This document shows, in pieces, positions 1 through 6,816 of a stretch of DNA of 48,150 bases; position 1 is the stretch's first letter; every line of letters starts with the position of its first letter. Position numbers and translations under genes: made by a program. This stretch comes from Alphaproteobacteria bacterium 65-37 (GTDB taxonomy: Bacteria; Pseudomonadota; Alphaproteobacteria; Reyranellales; Reyranellaceae). The stretch is taken from contig MKRV01000293.1 of the NCBI GenBank assembly GCA_001897995.1, positions 1-48,150 of the forward strand. The letters are read 5' to 3'. The notes below the pieces were generated by a model. It made no database searches. It was given only the letters and a program-made list of their open reading frames with translations, and was not told the origin of the DNA.

Positions 1-394
1 CCTCTTTCGGGCGGCCGGCGCGATAGAGGTCGAGATCGTCCACGGTCGTGGCGTTCTGCCAGAGCGCGATCAGCATCACTTTGGTGGCGTCGATCACCGA
101 GCCGCCGCCCACCGCCACGATCAGGTCGGCACCGGCCTCACGGGCGCGCGCCGCGCCTTCGATGACGCAGGGGCGCGGCGAGTGCGCCGTGATGCCGGCA
201 TAGACCCCGGCATAGCGATCGCCCAGCTCGGCGATCACCGATGCGAGAAGCGCGCTTTGCGCCACCGACTTCGAGGTCGTGACGAAGACCCGGCGGGCGC
301 CCAGGCGCTCGGCTTCGGCGCGCAGCGCCACCCCCGCCGGCTTGCCGTAGACCACGCGTTCAATGTCCTGGTGTCCGTGGATGCCGCTCAGCAT
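1..394 (-). CDS. Iron-containing alcohol dehydrogenase / maleylacetate reductase-like (partial)
   Basis: Only the N-terminal 131 codons are inside the window; the gene runs off the left edge. The start is the ATG at 394, with AGGAG 7 bases upstream. The protein begins MLSGIHGHQDIERVVYGKPAG and carries the nucleotide-binding GGGSVIDATK motif of the Fe-type (group III) alcohol dehydrogenases. The short N-terminus and the neighbour fit the maleylacetate reductase branch, which reduces maleylacetate to 3-oxoadipate using NAD(P)H. It lies 13 bp downstream of a dienelactone hydrolase on the same strand; in (chloro)catechol and hydroxyquinol pathways these two enzymes act in succession. Substrate is inferred from context, because the metal-binding C-terminal domain is not visible. 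A generic Fe-ADH remains possible. Confidence 0.82.
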   Translation of the reverse strand, partial: MLSGIHGHQDIERVVYGKPAGVALRAEAERLGARRVFVTTSKSVAQSALLASVIAELGDRYAGVYAGITAHSPRPCVIEGAARAREAGADLIVAVGGGSVIDATKVMLIALWQNATTVDDLDLYRAGRPKE

Positions 395-407
395 GACATG
401 CTCCTGA

Positions 408-1151
408 CTAACCGATGTGCCGACGGTACAGCGCCAGCATGCGCTCGTAGTGTTTCTCCCGCGCGGCCTCGTGCAGGTTGCCGCGGTCGGAGAAGGCGTA
501 GCCGTGATGGGTGCCGGGCTCGATTTCCAGCCTCGACGGAAAAGGCGCGGCCGCGAGCAGGCTCTCGAACCGCGCGACCTCGGGCAGCGGCACGTAGGTG
601 TCGTGCTCGGCGAAGGCGAAGTAGCCCTCGGCAGCAATGTCGCCCAGCATCTGGTGCGGCGAGTCGGGCTTGTCGGTGATCAGGCGCGTTCCGTAGTAGG
701 ACGCGAAGCAGGCGATCCGGTCGGCATGCGCCGCCGCGGCGGCCGTGACGAACGCGCCGCTCATGCAGTAGCCGACCAGGCCGACCTTGCCGGGCCGTGC
801 GTCCGGCAGGCTTGCCAGCCGGTCGAGCACCGCCCCGGTATCGGCGGCCACCTTGGCGTTGGACAGCGTGCCCACCATCGCGAACATCTTCTTGAGGTTG
901 GCCTCGGCCTCGGGATGGTTGCGGGTCGGCCCCAGCACGAATTCGCGCGTACTGCGATAGTAGAGGTTGGGCAGCAGCACGTAGTAGCCGGATTGCGAAA
1001 TCCTCCGGCAGATCTCGCGCAGGCCTTCGCGGACGCCCGGGGCGTCCATCAGCATGACCACGACGGGGAGCGGTCCGCCGTCATCGGGCCGCACGGTGTA
1101 GGTGTTCAAGGCGCCATCTTGCGTGGCGATATCAAGCTCGCGTTCGATCAT
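408..1151 (-). CDS. Dienelactone hydrolase family protein
   Basis: A 247-residue cytoplasmic alpha/beta hydrolase of the carboxymethylenebutenolidase family, close to the usual 230-250 residues. The catalytic triad is visible: nucleophile Cys in GYCMSG, Asp in AEHDTYVP and His in GTHHGYAF. The Cys rather than Ser nucleophile is the family hallmark. These enzymes open dienelactones to maleylacetate, which the adjacent maleylacetate reductase-like enzyme could reduce. No ring-cleaving dioxygenase or cycloisomerase is in view, so the pathway is inferred. The start at 1151 has no clear Shine-Dalgarno sequence, and a GC-rich inverted repeat (GGCCGG, 6-base spacer, CCGGCC) lies directly upstream. 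Confidence 0.9.
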   Translation of the reverse strand: MIERELDIATQDGALNTYTVRPDDGGPLPVVVMLMDAPGVREGLREICRRISQSGYYVLLPNLYYRSTREFVLGPTRNHPEAEANLKKMFAMVGTLSNAKVAADTGAVLDRLASLPDARPGKVGLVGYCMSGAFVTAAAAAHADRIACFASYYGTRLITDKPDSPHQMLGDIAAEGYFAFAEHDTYVPLPEVARFESLLAAAPFPSRLEIEPGTHHGYAFSDRGNLHEAAREKHYERMLALYRRHIG

Positions 1152-1225
1152 GGCCGGACGGTACCGGCCCCGGCTGGCATGGTCTATAACCGCGCCTCCC
1201 GCAGGAGACCGAGGAGTTGAGCGAG

Positions 1226-2431
1226 ATGCCCGAGGCCAGTCGTGGCGCCCTGGAAGGCCTGAAAGTCATCGACCTGTCGCGCGTGCTGGGCGGCCCCTAT
1301 TGCGGCCAGATGCTGGCCGACCATGGCGCCGACGTGATCAAGGTCGAGCCGCCGCAAGGCGACGAAACCCGCCTTTGGGGCCCTCCCTTCGACCAGGAAG
1401 GCATCTCGGCCTACTTCGCCGGCATCAACCGCAACAAGCGCACGATCGCGCTGGATCTCTCCAAGCCCGAGGGCCGCGCGATCCTGATGAAGCTGCTCGA
1501 GGACGCCGACGTGCTGATCGACAACTTCAAGACCGGCACGATGGAAAAGTGGGGAATCGGCTACCACGACACCCTTTCCAAGAAGTTCCCGCGCCTGATC
1601 CATGCCCGCGTCTCGGGATTCGGGGCCGACGGCCCGCTGGGCGGCTTCCCGGGCTACGACGCCATGGTGCAGGCCTCGGCCGGCCTGGTGTCGGTCAACG
1701 GCTCGCCCGAGGGCGGCGAGGTCCGCATCGGCGTGCCGGTGGTCGACCTGTCGACCGGCATGAACGCTACCATCGGCATCCTGATGGCGCTCTATGAGCG
1801 CAACCGCTCCGGCAAGGGACAGTTCGTCGACGCGACGCTCTACGACAGCGCCATCGCGCTCCATCAGCCGCATGCGCCGAACTACTTCATGGCGGGCCTC
1901 AAGCCGAAGCTGGTCGGCAACAGCCATGCCAGCCTGGTGCCCTACTCCAACTTCCCGACCAAGACCCGCAACATCGTGGTCGGCTCGGGCAACGATGGCC
2001 AGTTCCGCAAGCTCACACAAATGCTGGGCAAGCCCGAGTTGGCCGACGACCCACGCTTCAAGACCAACAAGGAGCGCGTGGCCCATCGCGCCGAGCTGGA
2101 AGCCGAACTGCGCGAGCTGCTGAAGGACCGCGACGCCAACGAATTCTCCGAAGAGCTGATGAAGGGCGGCGTGCCCTCCGCGGCCGTTCTGGAGGTTCCC
2201 GACGTGATGGAGCATCCGCACACCAAGCATCGCGGCATGGTGTGGGAGAAGGACGGCTGGCGGAATGTCGGCAACCCCGTGAAGCTCTCGCGGACGCCGC
2301 CTGAGGTCCGCAGCAAGCCCAAGAAGTTCGGCACCGACACCAAGGCCGTGCTGGCCGAGGCGGGCTACTCGGCCGCCGAGATCGACAGGATGATCGCCTC
2401 CGGCGTCGCCTTCACCGAGATCAAGAAGTAG
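1226..2431 (+). CDS. CaiB/BaiF family (family III) CoA-transferase
   Basis: A 401-residue family III CoA-transferase, moving CoA between carboxylic acids in the cytoplasm. The N-terminal GLKVIDLSRVLGGPYCGQ, the DVIKVEPPQGDETR segment, and the central PGYDAMVQASAGL and GQFVDATLYD segments are family hallmarks. The catalytic Asp is probably D174 in PVVDLSTGMNA. I chose the ATG at 1226 because GAGGAG lies 9 bases upstream; a TTG at 1217 would add three residues. The next gene, a dienoyl-CoA-reductase-like SDR, starts 10 bp after the stop, so the two are probably co-transcribed and activate then reduce an organic acid. The acid cannot be told from sequence. Confidence 0.93.
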   Translation: MPEASRGALEGLKVIDLSRVLGGPYCGQMLADHGADVIKVEPPQGDETRLWGPPFDQEGISAYFAGINRNKRTIALDLSKPEGRAILMKLLEDADVLIDNFKTGTMEKWGIGYHDTLSKKFPRLIHARVSGFGADGPLGGFPGYDAMVQASAGLVSVNGSPEGGEVRIGVPVVDLSTGMNATIGILMALYERNRSGKGQFVDATLYDSAIALHQPHAPNYFMAGLKPKLVGNSHASLVPYSNFPTKTRNIVVGSGNDGQFRKLTQMLGKPELADDPRFKTNKERVAHRAELEAELRELLKDRDANEFSEELMKGGVPSAAVLEVPDVMEHPHTKHRGMVWEKDGWRNVGNPVKLSRTPPEVRSKPKKFGTDTKAVLAEAGYSAAEIDRMIASGVAFTEIKK

Positions 2432-2441
2432 GCCGCAGACG

Positions 2442-3296
2442 ATGTTCCAACCTGACCTCTTGAAGGGCAAGCGCATCCTCGTCACGGGCGGCGGCACCGG
2501 CCTCGGCCGTTCGATGACACAGCGCTACCTCGAACTCGGCGCCAACGTGGTGATTTGCGGCCGCCGCGAGGACGTGCTGAAGGAGACCGCTGCCGAGCTG
2601 GCCAGGGAGACCGGCGGCGAGATCGAGACCGTGGCCTGCGACGTCCGCGTCCCCGACGCGGTCGAGGCCATGATGGACACGATCTGGGCCAAGCGCCCGC
2701 TCGATATCCTGGTCAACAATGCCGCCGGCCAGATCCTGGCCCAGACGCACAAGATGTCTCCCCGGGCGATCGACGCCGTCCTGGGCATCGTGCTGCACGG
2801 CTCGGCCTACTGCACGGTCGCGGCCGGCCGCCGCTGGATCGAGGCCGGCGAGCGCAACAAGGTGGTGATGTCGATCCTCACCGTCTCGTCGCTGACCGGC
2901 GCGCCCTTCACCGTACCTTCCGCGATGGCCAAGGCCGGCGTGCTCGCCATGACCAAGAGCCTGGCCGTGGAATGGGGCCCCAAGGGCATCCGCACCTGCG
3001 CCATCGTCCCCGGCCCCTTCCCAACCGAAGGCGCCTGGAGCCGGTTGATGCCCAAGGAACGCGGCGGCAGCGAGGAGATGATCAAGGCGATCCCGGCGCG
3101 CCGCGTCGGCGAGCATATCGAGCTTGCCAATCTCGCGGCCTTCCTGGTGAGCGACGGCGCGGCCTACATCAACGGCGATGCCGTGGTGATCGACGGCGGC
3201 AAGATGCTGCAATCGGGCGGCGGCGGCGCCAACACCTCGGCCATGCTCGACTGGAGCGACGAGCAGTGGGACGCGCTTCGGCCAAAGAAGAAATAG
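2442..3296 (+). CDS. SDR family oxidoreductase, 2,4-dienoyl-CoA reductase-like
   Basis: A 284-residue short-chain dehydrogenase with the NADP(H)-binding TGGGTGLG at residues 15-22 and NNAAG at 92-96. The usual Tyr of the YxxxK catalytic motif is absent: the matching segment is SAMAK, with Ser160 and Lys164. That substitution, and GPFPTEGAWSRLMP further on, is what mitochondrial and peroxisomal 2,4-dienoyl-CoA reductases show, so I assign it to that subgroup rather than call it inactive. It would reduce unsaturated acyl-CoAs. It follows the CoA-transferase by 10 bp. The C-terminus carries a Gly-rich patch and a basic tail. The strong terminator at 3489-3531 probably ends this unit. Confidence 0.88.
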   Translation: MFQPDLLKGKRILVTGGGTGLGRSMTQRYLELGANVVICGRREDVLKETAAELARETGGEIETVACDVRVPDAVEAMMDTIWAKRPLDILVNNAAGQILAQTHKMSPRAIDAVLGIVLHGSAYCTVAAGRRWIEAGERNKVVMSILTVSSLTGAPFTVPSAMAKAGVLAMTKSLAVEWGPKGIRTCAIVPGPFPTEGAWSRLMPKERGGSEEMIKAIPARRVGEHIELANLAAFLVSDGAAYINGDAVVIDGGKMLQSGGGGANTSAMLDWSDEQWDALRPKKK

Positions 3297-3479
3297 GTCA
3301 GCGCCGCTGTCTTGATTGTCCACCGACTTGCGTCTTACCGTCCCCGTCAGACTGGGAGGGTAGGTATTGCCTATGACTCCACCCGACTGGAGAAGGTGAC
3401 GCGGCACCGTAATTCCGCGATCGGCAATCCTCGGCAGCCGCCACGACAGCAGGCGCCGTAACTCCTGAACAAGGAGGGG

Positions 3480-3572
3480 ATGATGTCCCGAGCGAACCCC
3501 GTCCGCCGCAAGCGGGCGGGGTTCTCGTTTTCGGCGAAAGCATCGATGACCGAGACGGTCATTCGGGCTTGA
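3480..3572 (+). CDS. Possible 30-residue leader-type mini-ORF
   Basis: A short ORF starting MMSRANPVRRKR follows an almost perfect ribosome-binding site (AAGGAGGGG directly before ATGATG). Two things argue against an ordinary gene. The ribosome site can pair with CTCCT at 3462-3466 in a 5-bp hairpin, and the first third of the ORF is one arm and loop of the terminator at 3489-3531. It also overlaps the end of the convergent Bug gene by 14 bp. It could be a leader peptide of a regulated transcript, or chance. No known peptide is recognised. Confidence 0.2.
   Translation: MMSRANPVRRKRAGFSFSAKASMTETVIRA
3489..3531 (+). terminator. Strong rho-independent terminator
   Basis: AACCCCGTCCGC at 3495-3506 pairs over all 12 positions (one G-T pair) with GCGGGCGGGGTT at 3512-3523 around the loop CGCAA. 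The stem extends outward through CGAG/CTCG past a 2-base bulge and is followed by TTTT at 3528-3531. The U-tract is on the plus strand, so it fits termination of the SDR transcript. The hairpin could also stop the convergent Bug transcript, though with no U-tract in that direction. Confidence 0.8.
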
Positions 3573-4533
3573 TATTGCCTTCGCGGATCACCTTGCCCCA
3601 GCGTTCGCGATCATTGGCGACGAGCGTAGTGACGTCCTGTGGCGGCCCGACAAGCGGTTCGGCGCCCAAGGCCGCCAGTCGCTCTGCCGTTGCCGGCGCC
3701 GCCAGCACCTTGTTGATCGCCGTGTTCAGGCGCTGCACGATGATGTCGGGCACGCCGACGGGCCCCAGCACGATGAACCATCCTTCGATCTCCGCGGCGG
3801 CGAGGTCGAATTCACGCAAGGTGGGCAGATCGGGCACCAGCGCGCTGCGCTTGGGACCGGTGACGGCAAGACCTCGGACTTCGCCGCGCTGCACGTAAGG
3901 CAGCATGACCGCGACATTGTCGAACATGGTCTGGATGCGTCCGGCGAGCAGGTCGGCGCGGACGGCGCCACTGCCGCGATAGGGAACATGAAGGATCTCG
4001 ACGTTGGCCGTGCGGCGGAGCACCTCGCCGGCAAGATGCTGCGCGGTTCCCATGCCCGTCGAGGCATAGGCAATGAAGCCCGGTTTGGCGCGGGCGATGG
4101 CGAGGAACTCGGGGACGGTCTTGGCCCCGACACTGGGATGCACGACGAAGATATAGGGTGTGCGTGCCACCGTCGCGATGGGCGTGAAGTCGCGAAGCGG
4201 ATCGAACGACATGTCGGGGTAGAGTTCCTTCAGCGTCGCGTGCGAGCTCGGCGCGAACAGCAGTGTGTATCCGTCGGGTGGCGCCTTCACGACCAGCTCG
4301 GAGCCGATCATGCCGCTGGCGCCGCCCTTGTTCTCGACCAGCACGGTCTGGCCGAGCTCGGTCGTCAGTCCCTGCGCCAGCACACGCGCGATGACGTCGG
4401 TCGCGCCACCCGGCGGAAACGCCACGACCAGACGGATGGCGCGGTCCGGGAAAGTCGGCGTCTGGGCCATGCTCGATGTCGCGAGGGCGACAACGCCACA
4501 GGCGAGCGCCCACGCGAGTTTCAGCATATTCAT
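3559..4533 (-). CDS. Bug/TctC family tripartite tricarboxylate transporter substrate-binding protein
   Basis: A 324-residue secreted binding protein. Signal peptide MNMLKLAWALACGVVALATS is probably cleaved after SMA. The mature start, FPDRAIRLVVAFPPGGATDV, and the GxxGxAQHLAGE and HVPYRGSGA segments are Bug family hallmarks. I chose the ATG at 4533 because GAGAGGAAAC lies just upstream and the signal peptide starts there; the frame stays open to 4752 without a plausible start. It follows the TauD-type dioxygenase by 47 bp on the same strand. No TctA or TctB membrane subunit is in the window, so it is an orphan binding protein. Ligand unknown, probably a carboxylate or related anion. Confidence 0.92.
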   Translation of the reverse strand: MNMLKLAWALACGVVALATSSMAQTPTFPDRAIRLVVAFPPGGATDVIARVLAQGLTTELGQTVLVENKGGASGMIGSELVVKAPPDGYTLLFAPSSHATLKELYPDMSFDPLRDFTPIATVARTPYIFVVHPSVGAKTVPEFLAIARAKPGFIAYASTGMGTAQHLAGEVLRRTANVEILHVPYRGSGAVRADLLAGRIQTMFDNVAVMLPYVQRGEVRGLAVTGPKRSALVPDLPTLREFDLAAAEIEGWFIVLGPVGVPDIIVQRLNTAINKVLAAPATAERLAALGAEPLVGPPQDVTTLVANDRERWGKVIREGNIKPE

Positions 4534-4580
4534 GTTCGTTTCCTCTCTCGGATATTCTTGTGAAGGGTCGCCGCGAACAG

Positions 4581-5498
4581 TCAGGAAACGGCGGCGACAG
4601 CCTGCAGCATGGATTGCCGGTCGCTGCCGCCGACATGCTCGGCGATGCGCCCGGTTTCGACCTCGCCCTCCAGCGAGCAGCGGAACATCACGCGCGGCTT
4701 GGTCTGGTCGAAGTCGCCGAGTGCCACGTGGCAACTGCAACGATTGTCCCACATGACGACATCGCCAATAGCCCAGCGATGCCGGTAGACGAACTCCGGC
4801 GAGGTGGCGTGCGCATTGAGCATCGCAAGCAGGCTCTGACTCTCTTCGTCGGACATGCCGAGGAAGCGGCGGATGCGCTGGTTGACGAGCAGCGACTTGC
4901 GACCGGTTTCCGGGTGCGTGCGGACGACGGGATGGACGACCGGAGGGTTGCGCCTCTTCATCTCGGCCACGACGCCGGGATCGCGCTGCTCGATGCCGCG
5001 GATCAGGGTGACGTCGTGCAGGGCCTCCAGCTCGTCGATCAGCCGGCGGATCTTCGGCGAAAGTGTCTCAAGGGCGAGATAGAGGTTCGCCCACATCGTG
5101 TCGCCGCCGACCGGCGGCTTCTCCTTGCAATGCAGGATGGCGCCCTTGGCCGGCCGCGACGTGTAGCTGAGATCGGTGTGCCAGTTGCGGCCCGAGTTGT
5201 AGGTGCCGGACTTCTTTCCGCCGATCACCTTGTTCGAGAGGACGAGAATCTCCTTGTGGTCGGGATGCAAGGTCGACGGCGCCTGGGATTCATGTCCATC
5301 CAGAGCACCGAAGCGGCGCGAAAAGGCAATCTGCTGCTCGGGCGTCAGGTCCTGTCGCGGGAAGACGAGCACGATGTGCTCCAGCCACGCGTCGTAGATC
5401 TGACGGTGCTGGGCGTCGCTCAGCGGCGTGCGCAGATCGATCCCTGAAATTTCGGCCCCGGCAGCGAATCCCAACGGCGTGACGGTGATGGCGCTCAT
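4581..5498 (-). CDS. TauD/TfdA family Fe(II)/2-oxoglutarate dioxygenase
   Basis: A 305-residue cytoplasmic dioxygenase. The iron triad is visible: H107 and D109 in NWHTDLSY, and H257 in WDNRCSCHVALGD; R273 in PRVMFRCSLEGE is placed to bind 2-oxoglutarate. The family hydroxylates taurine, alkyl sulfates, 2,4-D and other acids; the substrate cannot be named. The start is ATG 5498 with GGAGG about 13 bases upstream; an in-frame TTG at 5516 is less likely. It is the first gene of a unit with the Bug protein and is divergent from a GntR regulator, with a palindromic site between. This suggests uptake and oxidative opening of one small acid under GntR control. Confidence 0.92.
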   Translation of the reverse strand: MSAITVTPLGFAAGAEISGIDLRTPLSDAQHRQIYDAWLEHIVLVFPRQDLTPEQQIAFSRRFGALDGHESQAPSTLHPDHKEILVLSNKVIGGKKSGTYNSGRNWHTDLSYTSRPAKGAILHCKEKPPVGGDTMWANLYLALETLSPKIRRLIDELEALHDVTLIRGIEQRDPGVVAEMKRRNPPVVHPVVRTHPETGRKSLLVNQRIRRFLGMSDEESQSLLAMLNAHATSPEFVYRHRWAIGDVVMWDNRCSCHVALGDFDQTKPRVMFRCSLEGEVETGRIAEHVGGSDRQSMLQAVAAVS

Positions 5499-5553
5499 GT
5501 CCTGGTACCCCTCCAAGCCTATTTACTAATCCTTACTTCCATCAATATACTGT

Positions 5554-5570
5554 TTTTTGTCAGACAAAAA
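5554..5570. promoter_or_regulatory. Perfect 17-bp palindrome, likely GntR operator
   Basis: TTTTTGTCAGACAAAAA is a perfect inverted repeat with 8-bp arms around one central A. Its core TTGTCAGACAA matches TNGTNNNACNA, the operator pattern known for the FadR subfamily of GntR regulators. It lies in the 86-bp gap between the divergent dioxygenase (start 5498) and GntR (start 5585) genes, 15 bp before the regulator start codon. Autoregulation and control of the dioxygenase-Bug unit are inferred. Confidence 0.75.
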
Positions 5571-5584
5571 GAGTGTGTGCCGTC

Positions 5585-6298
5585 ATGGATGTCACTTCGT
5601 CGGCGGAAATTCCTCTTGGCAGGCTGGTGAAGCCGCTGTCCGAGCGCCTGGCAGAACGGATCCTGGAAGACGTCATGTCCGGCCAGCTACGGCCGGGTGA
5701 GAAACTGAAGGAAGAGCTTCTCGCGCAAACCCATGCCGTGAGCCGGGCGACCGTTCGCGAGGCGTTGATTGCGCTGGCGCGACAGGGATATGTCGTCCGC
5801 ACCCCCCGCTTCGGCGCCCGGATCGCCGAGCTGTCTCGCGAGGATCTCGAAGATCTTTTCGAGCTGCGCGCCGCCCTGCTTGCCCTTGCCGCCGGCCGCT
5901 TCGCGCGACGTGCGCCCCCTCCGGATCGGCAGATGCTGGAAGCAATGGTCGCCGAGCTGGAGGCTTCGGCCATCGACGACGCGACATCGCCTCAGACCTT
6001 TGCCACCCAATCGATCCGGATCCAGGCACTGCTCACCGATCGATGCGGCAACAACCATCTTCCCGACATCTACAAGCGGCTCGCGGGCATGGGCACGTGG
6101 CAGCTCATCCGTGGCCAGGCGAGCAGCTTCCTCACCCCCGAGGGCCGGCGGGAGTCGGCAGCCGATTGGCGGCGCGTGGCCGATTGCATTGCGGTGCGCG
6201 ATATCGACGGCGCCGAACGAGCAGGCCGCCGCCTGCTCGAGCATTCGGCGGCACGTGTGCGACAGCACTACGATGGGAGCGCCCGCGACGCGACGTGA
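5585..6298 (+). CDS. GntR family transcriptional regulator, FadR/FCD subfamily
   Basis: A 237-residue DNA-binding regulator. An N-terminal winged helix-turn-helix (about residues 15-80, with LRPGEKLKEELLA and VSRATVREALIALARQGYV) is followed by an all-helical FCD ligand domain. The positions that usually bind a metal in FCD domains look degenerate: the first His-containing helix reads SIRIQALL, and the EH pair of a later helix is replaced by DW, so the effector site may lack metal. I chose ATG 5585; GTG codons at 5573 and 5577 are in reach but would begin at the operator. It is divergent from the dioxygenase-Bug pair, which it probably regulates. Confidence 0.9.
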   Translation: MDVTSSAEIPLGRLVKPLSERLAERILEDVMSGQLRPGEKLKEELLAQTHAVSRATVREALIALARQGYVVRTPRFGARIAELSREDLEDLFELRAALLALAAGRFARRAPPPDRQMLEAMVAELEASAIDDATSPQTFATQSIRIQALLTDRCGNNHLPDIYKRLAGMGTWQLIRGQASSFLTPEGRRESAADWRRVADCIAVRDIDGAERAGRRLLEHSAARVRQHYDGSARDAT

Positions 6299-6413
6299 AG
6301 CGGCTGACGAAGGCATCCGCAACGGCCTCCGCGCGACGCCTCATCTCCCCGGACGAATGGCAAGGTGAATCTCGACGATGCGTCCCGGGGAATGCCTCGC
6401 CCCCTTCCAGCGT

Positions 6414-6800
6414 CTACTTACCGATGTGAGCCACCGTCGCGATTTCGACCAGGGCGTCCGGCTTCACGAGGCCGCATTGGATGCAATAGCGTGCCGGCTT
6501 GTCGCCGGGAAAGAATTCGGCGTAGACCTCGTTGACCGCTCGATAGTTCACCCAATCGGTGATGAAGATGTGATTCATGGTCACGTCTTCCATCGTGCCG
6601 CCCGCTGTCTCGATGACCGACTTGATGGTTTCCAGCACGTGGCGGGTCTGTGCGGCCGCATCGCCGACATGCACGACGTTGTTGTCTTTGTCGAAGGCCA
6701 GCGTGCCGGACACATAGACGACGCCATCGGCAAGGGTACCGGGGGAATAAGGTGCGATAGGCTTGCCGGTCCCTCTCGGAACGACGATCGTTTTCGGCAT
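6414..6800 (-). CDS. rutC: RutC-type aminoacrylate deaminase, RidA/YjgF family
   Basis: A 128-residue protein matching the RutC branch of the RidA family in length and along most of its sequence: [17 protein letters not shown] at the start, [20 protein letters not shown] in the middle and [20 protein letters not shown] near the end. RutC acts in the Rut uracil-degradation pathway, removing the 3-aminoacrylate intermediate. AGGAGG precedes the start at good spacing; an upstream in-frame start would add nine residues and is unlikely. No rutA, B, D, E, F or G is in the window. It is the last gene of a run behind the VWA protein (16 bp gap), so here it may serve general enamine detoxification. 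Confidence 0.9.
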   Translation of the reverse strand: MPKTIVVPRGTGKPIAPYSPGTLADGVVYVSGTLAFDKDNNVVHVGDAAAQTRHVLETIKSVIETAGGTMEDVTMNHIFITDWVNYRAVNEVYAEFFPGDKPARYCIQCGLVKPDALVEIATVAHIGK

Positions 6801-6816
6801 TACGTTCCTCCTTGCG

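Noticed and set aside
3300..3480. Known riboswitch (cobalamin, TPP, FMN, glycine, SAM-II, guanidine, manganese) in the 3.3-3.5 kb gap
   Set aside because: I compared remembered core motifs and none matched. The region is reported only as structured.
6346..6391. TCCCCGG and CCGGGGA arms between the GntR and rutC genes as a terminator
   Set aside because: The spacer is about 32 bases with no U-tract. A 7-bp GC match is likely by chance here.
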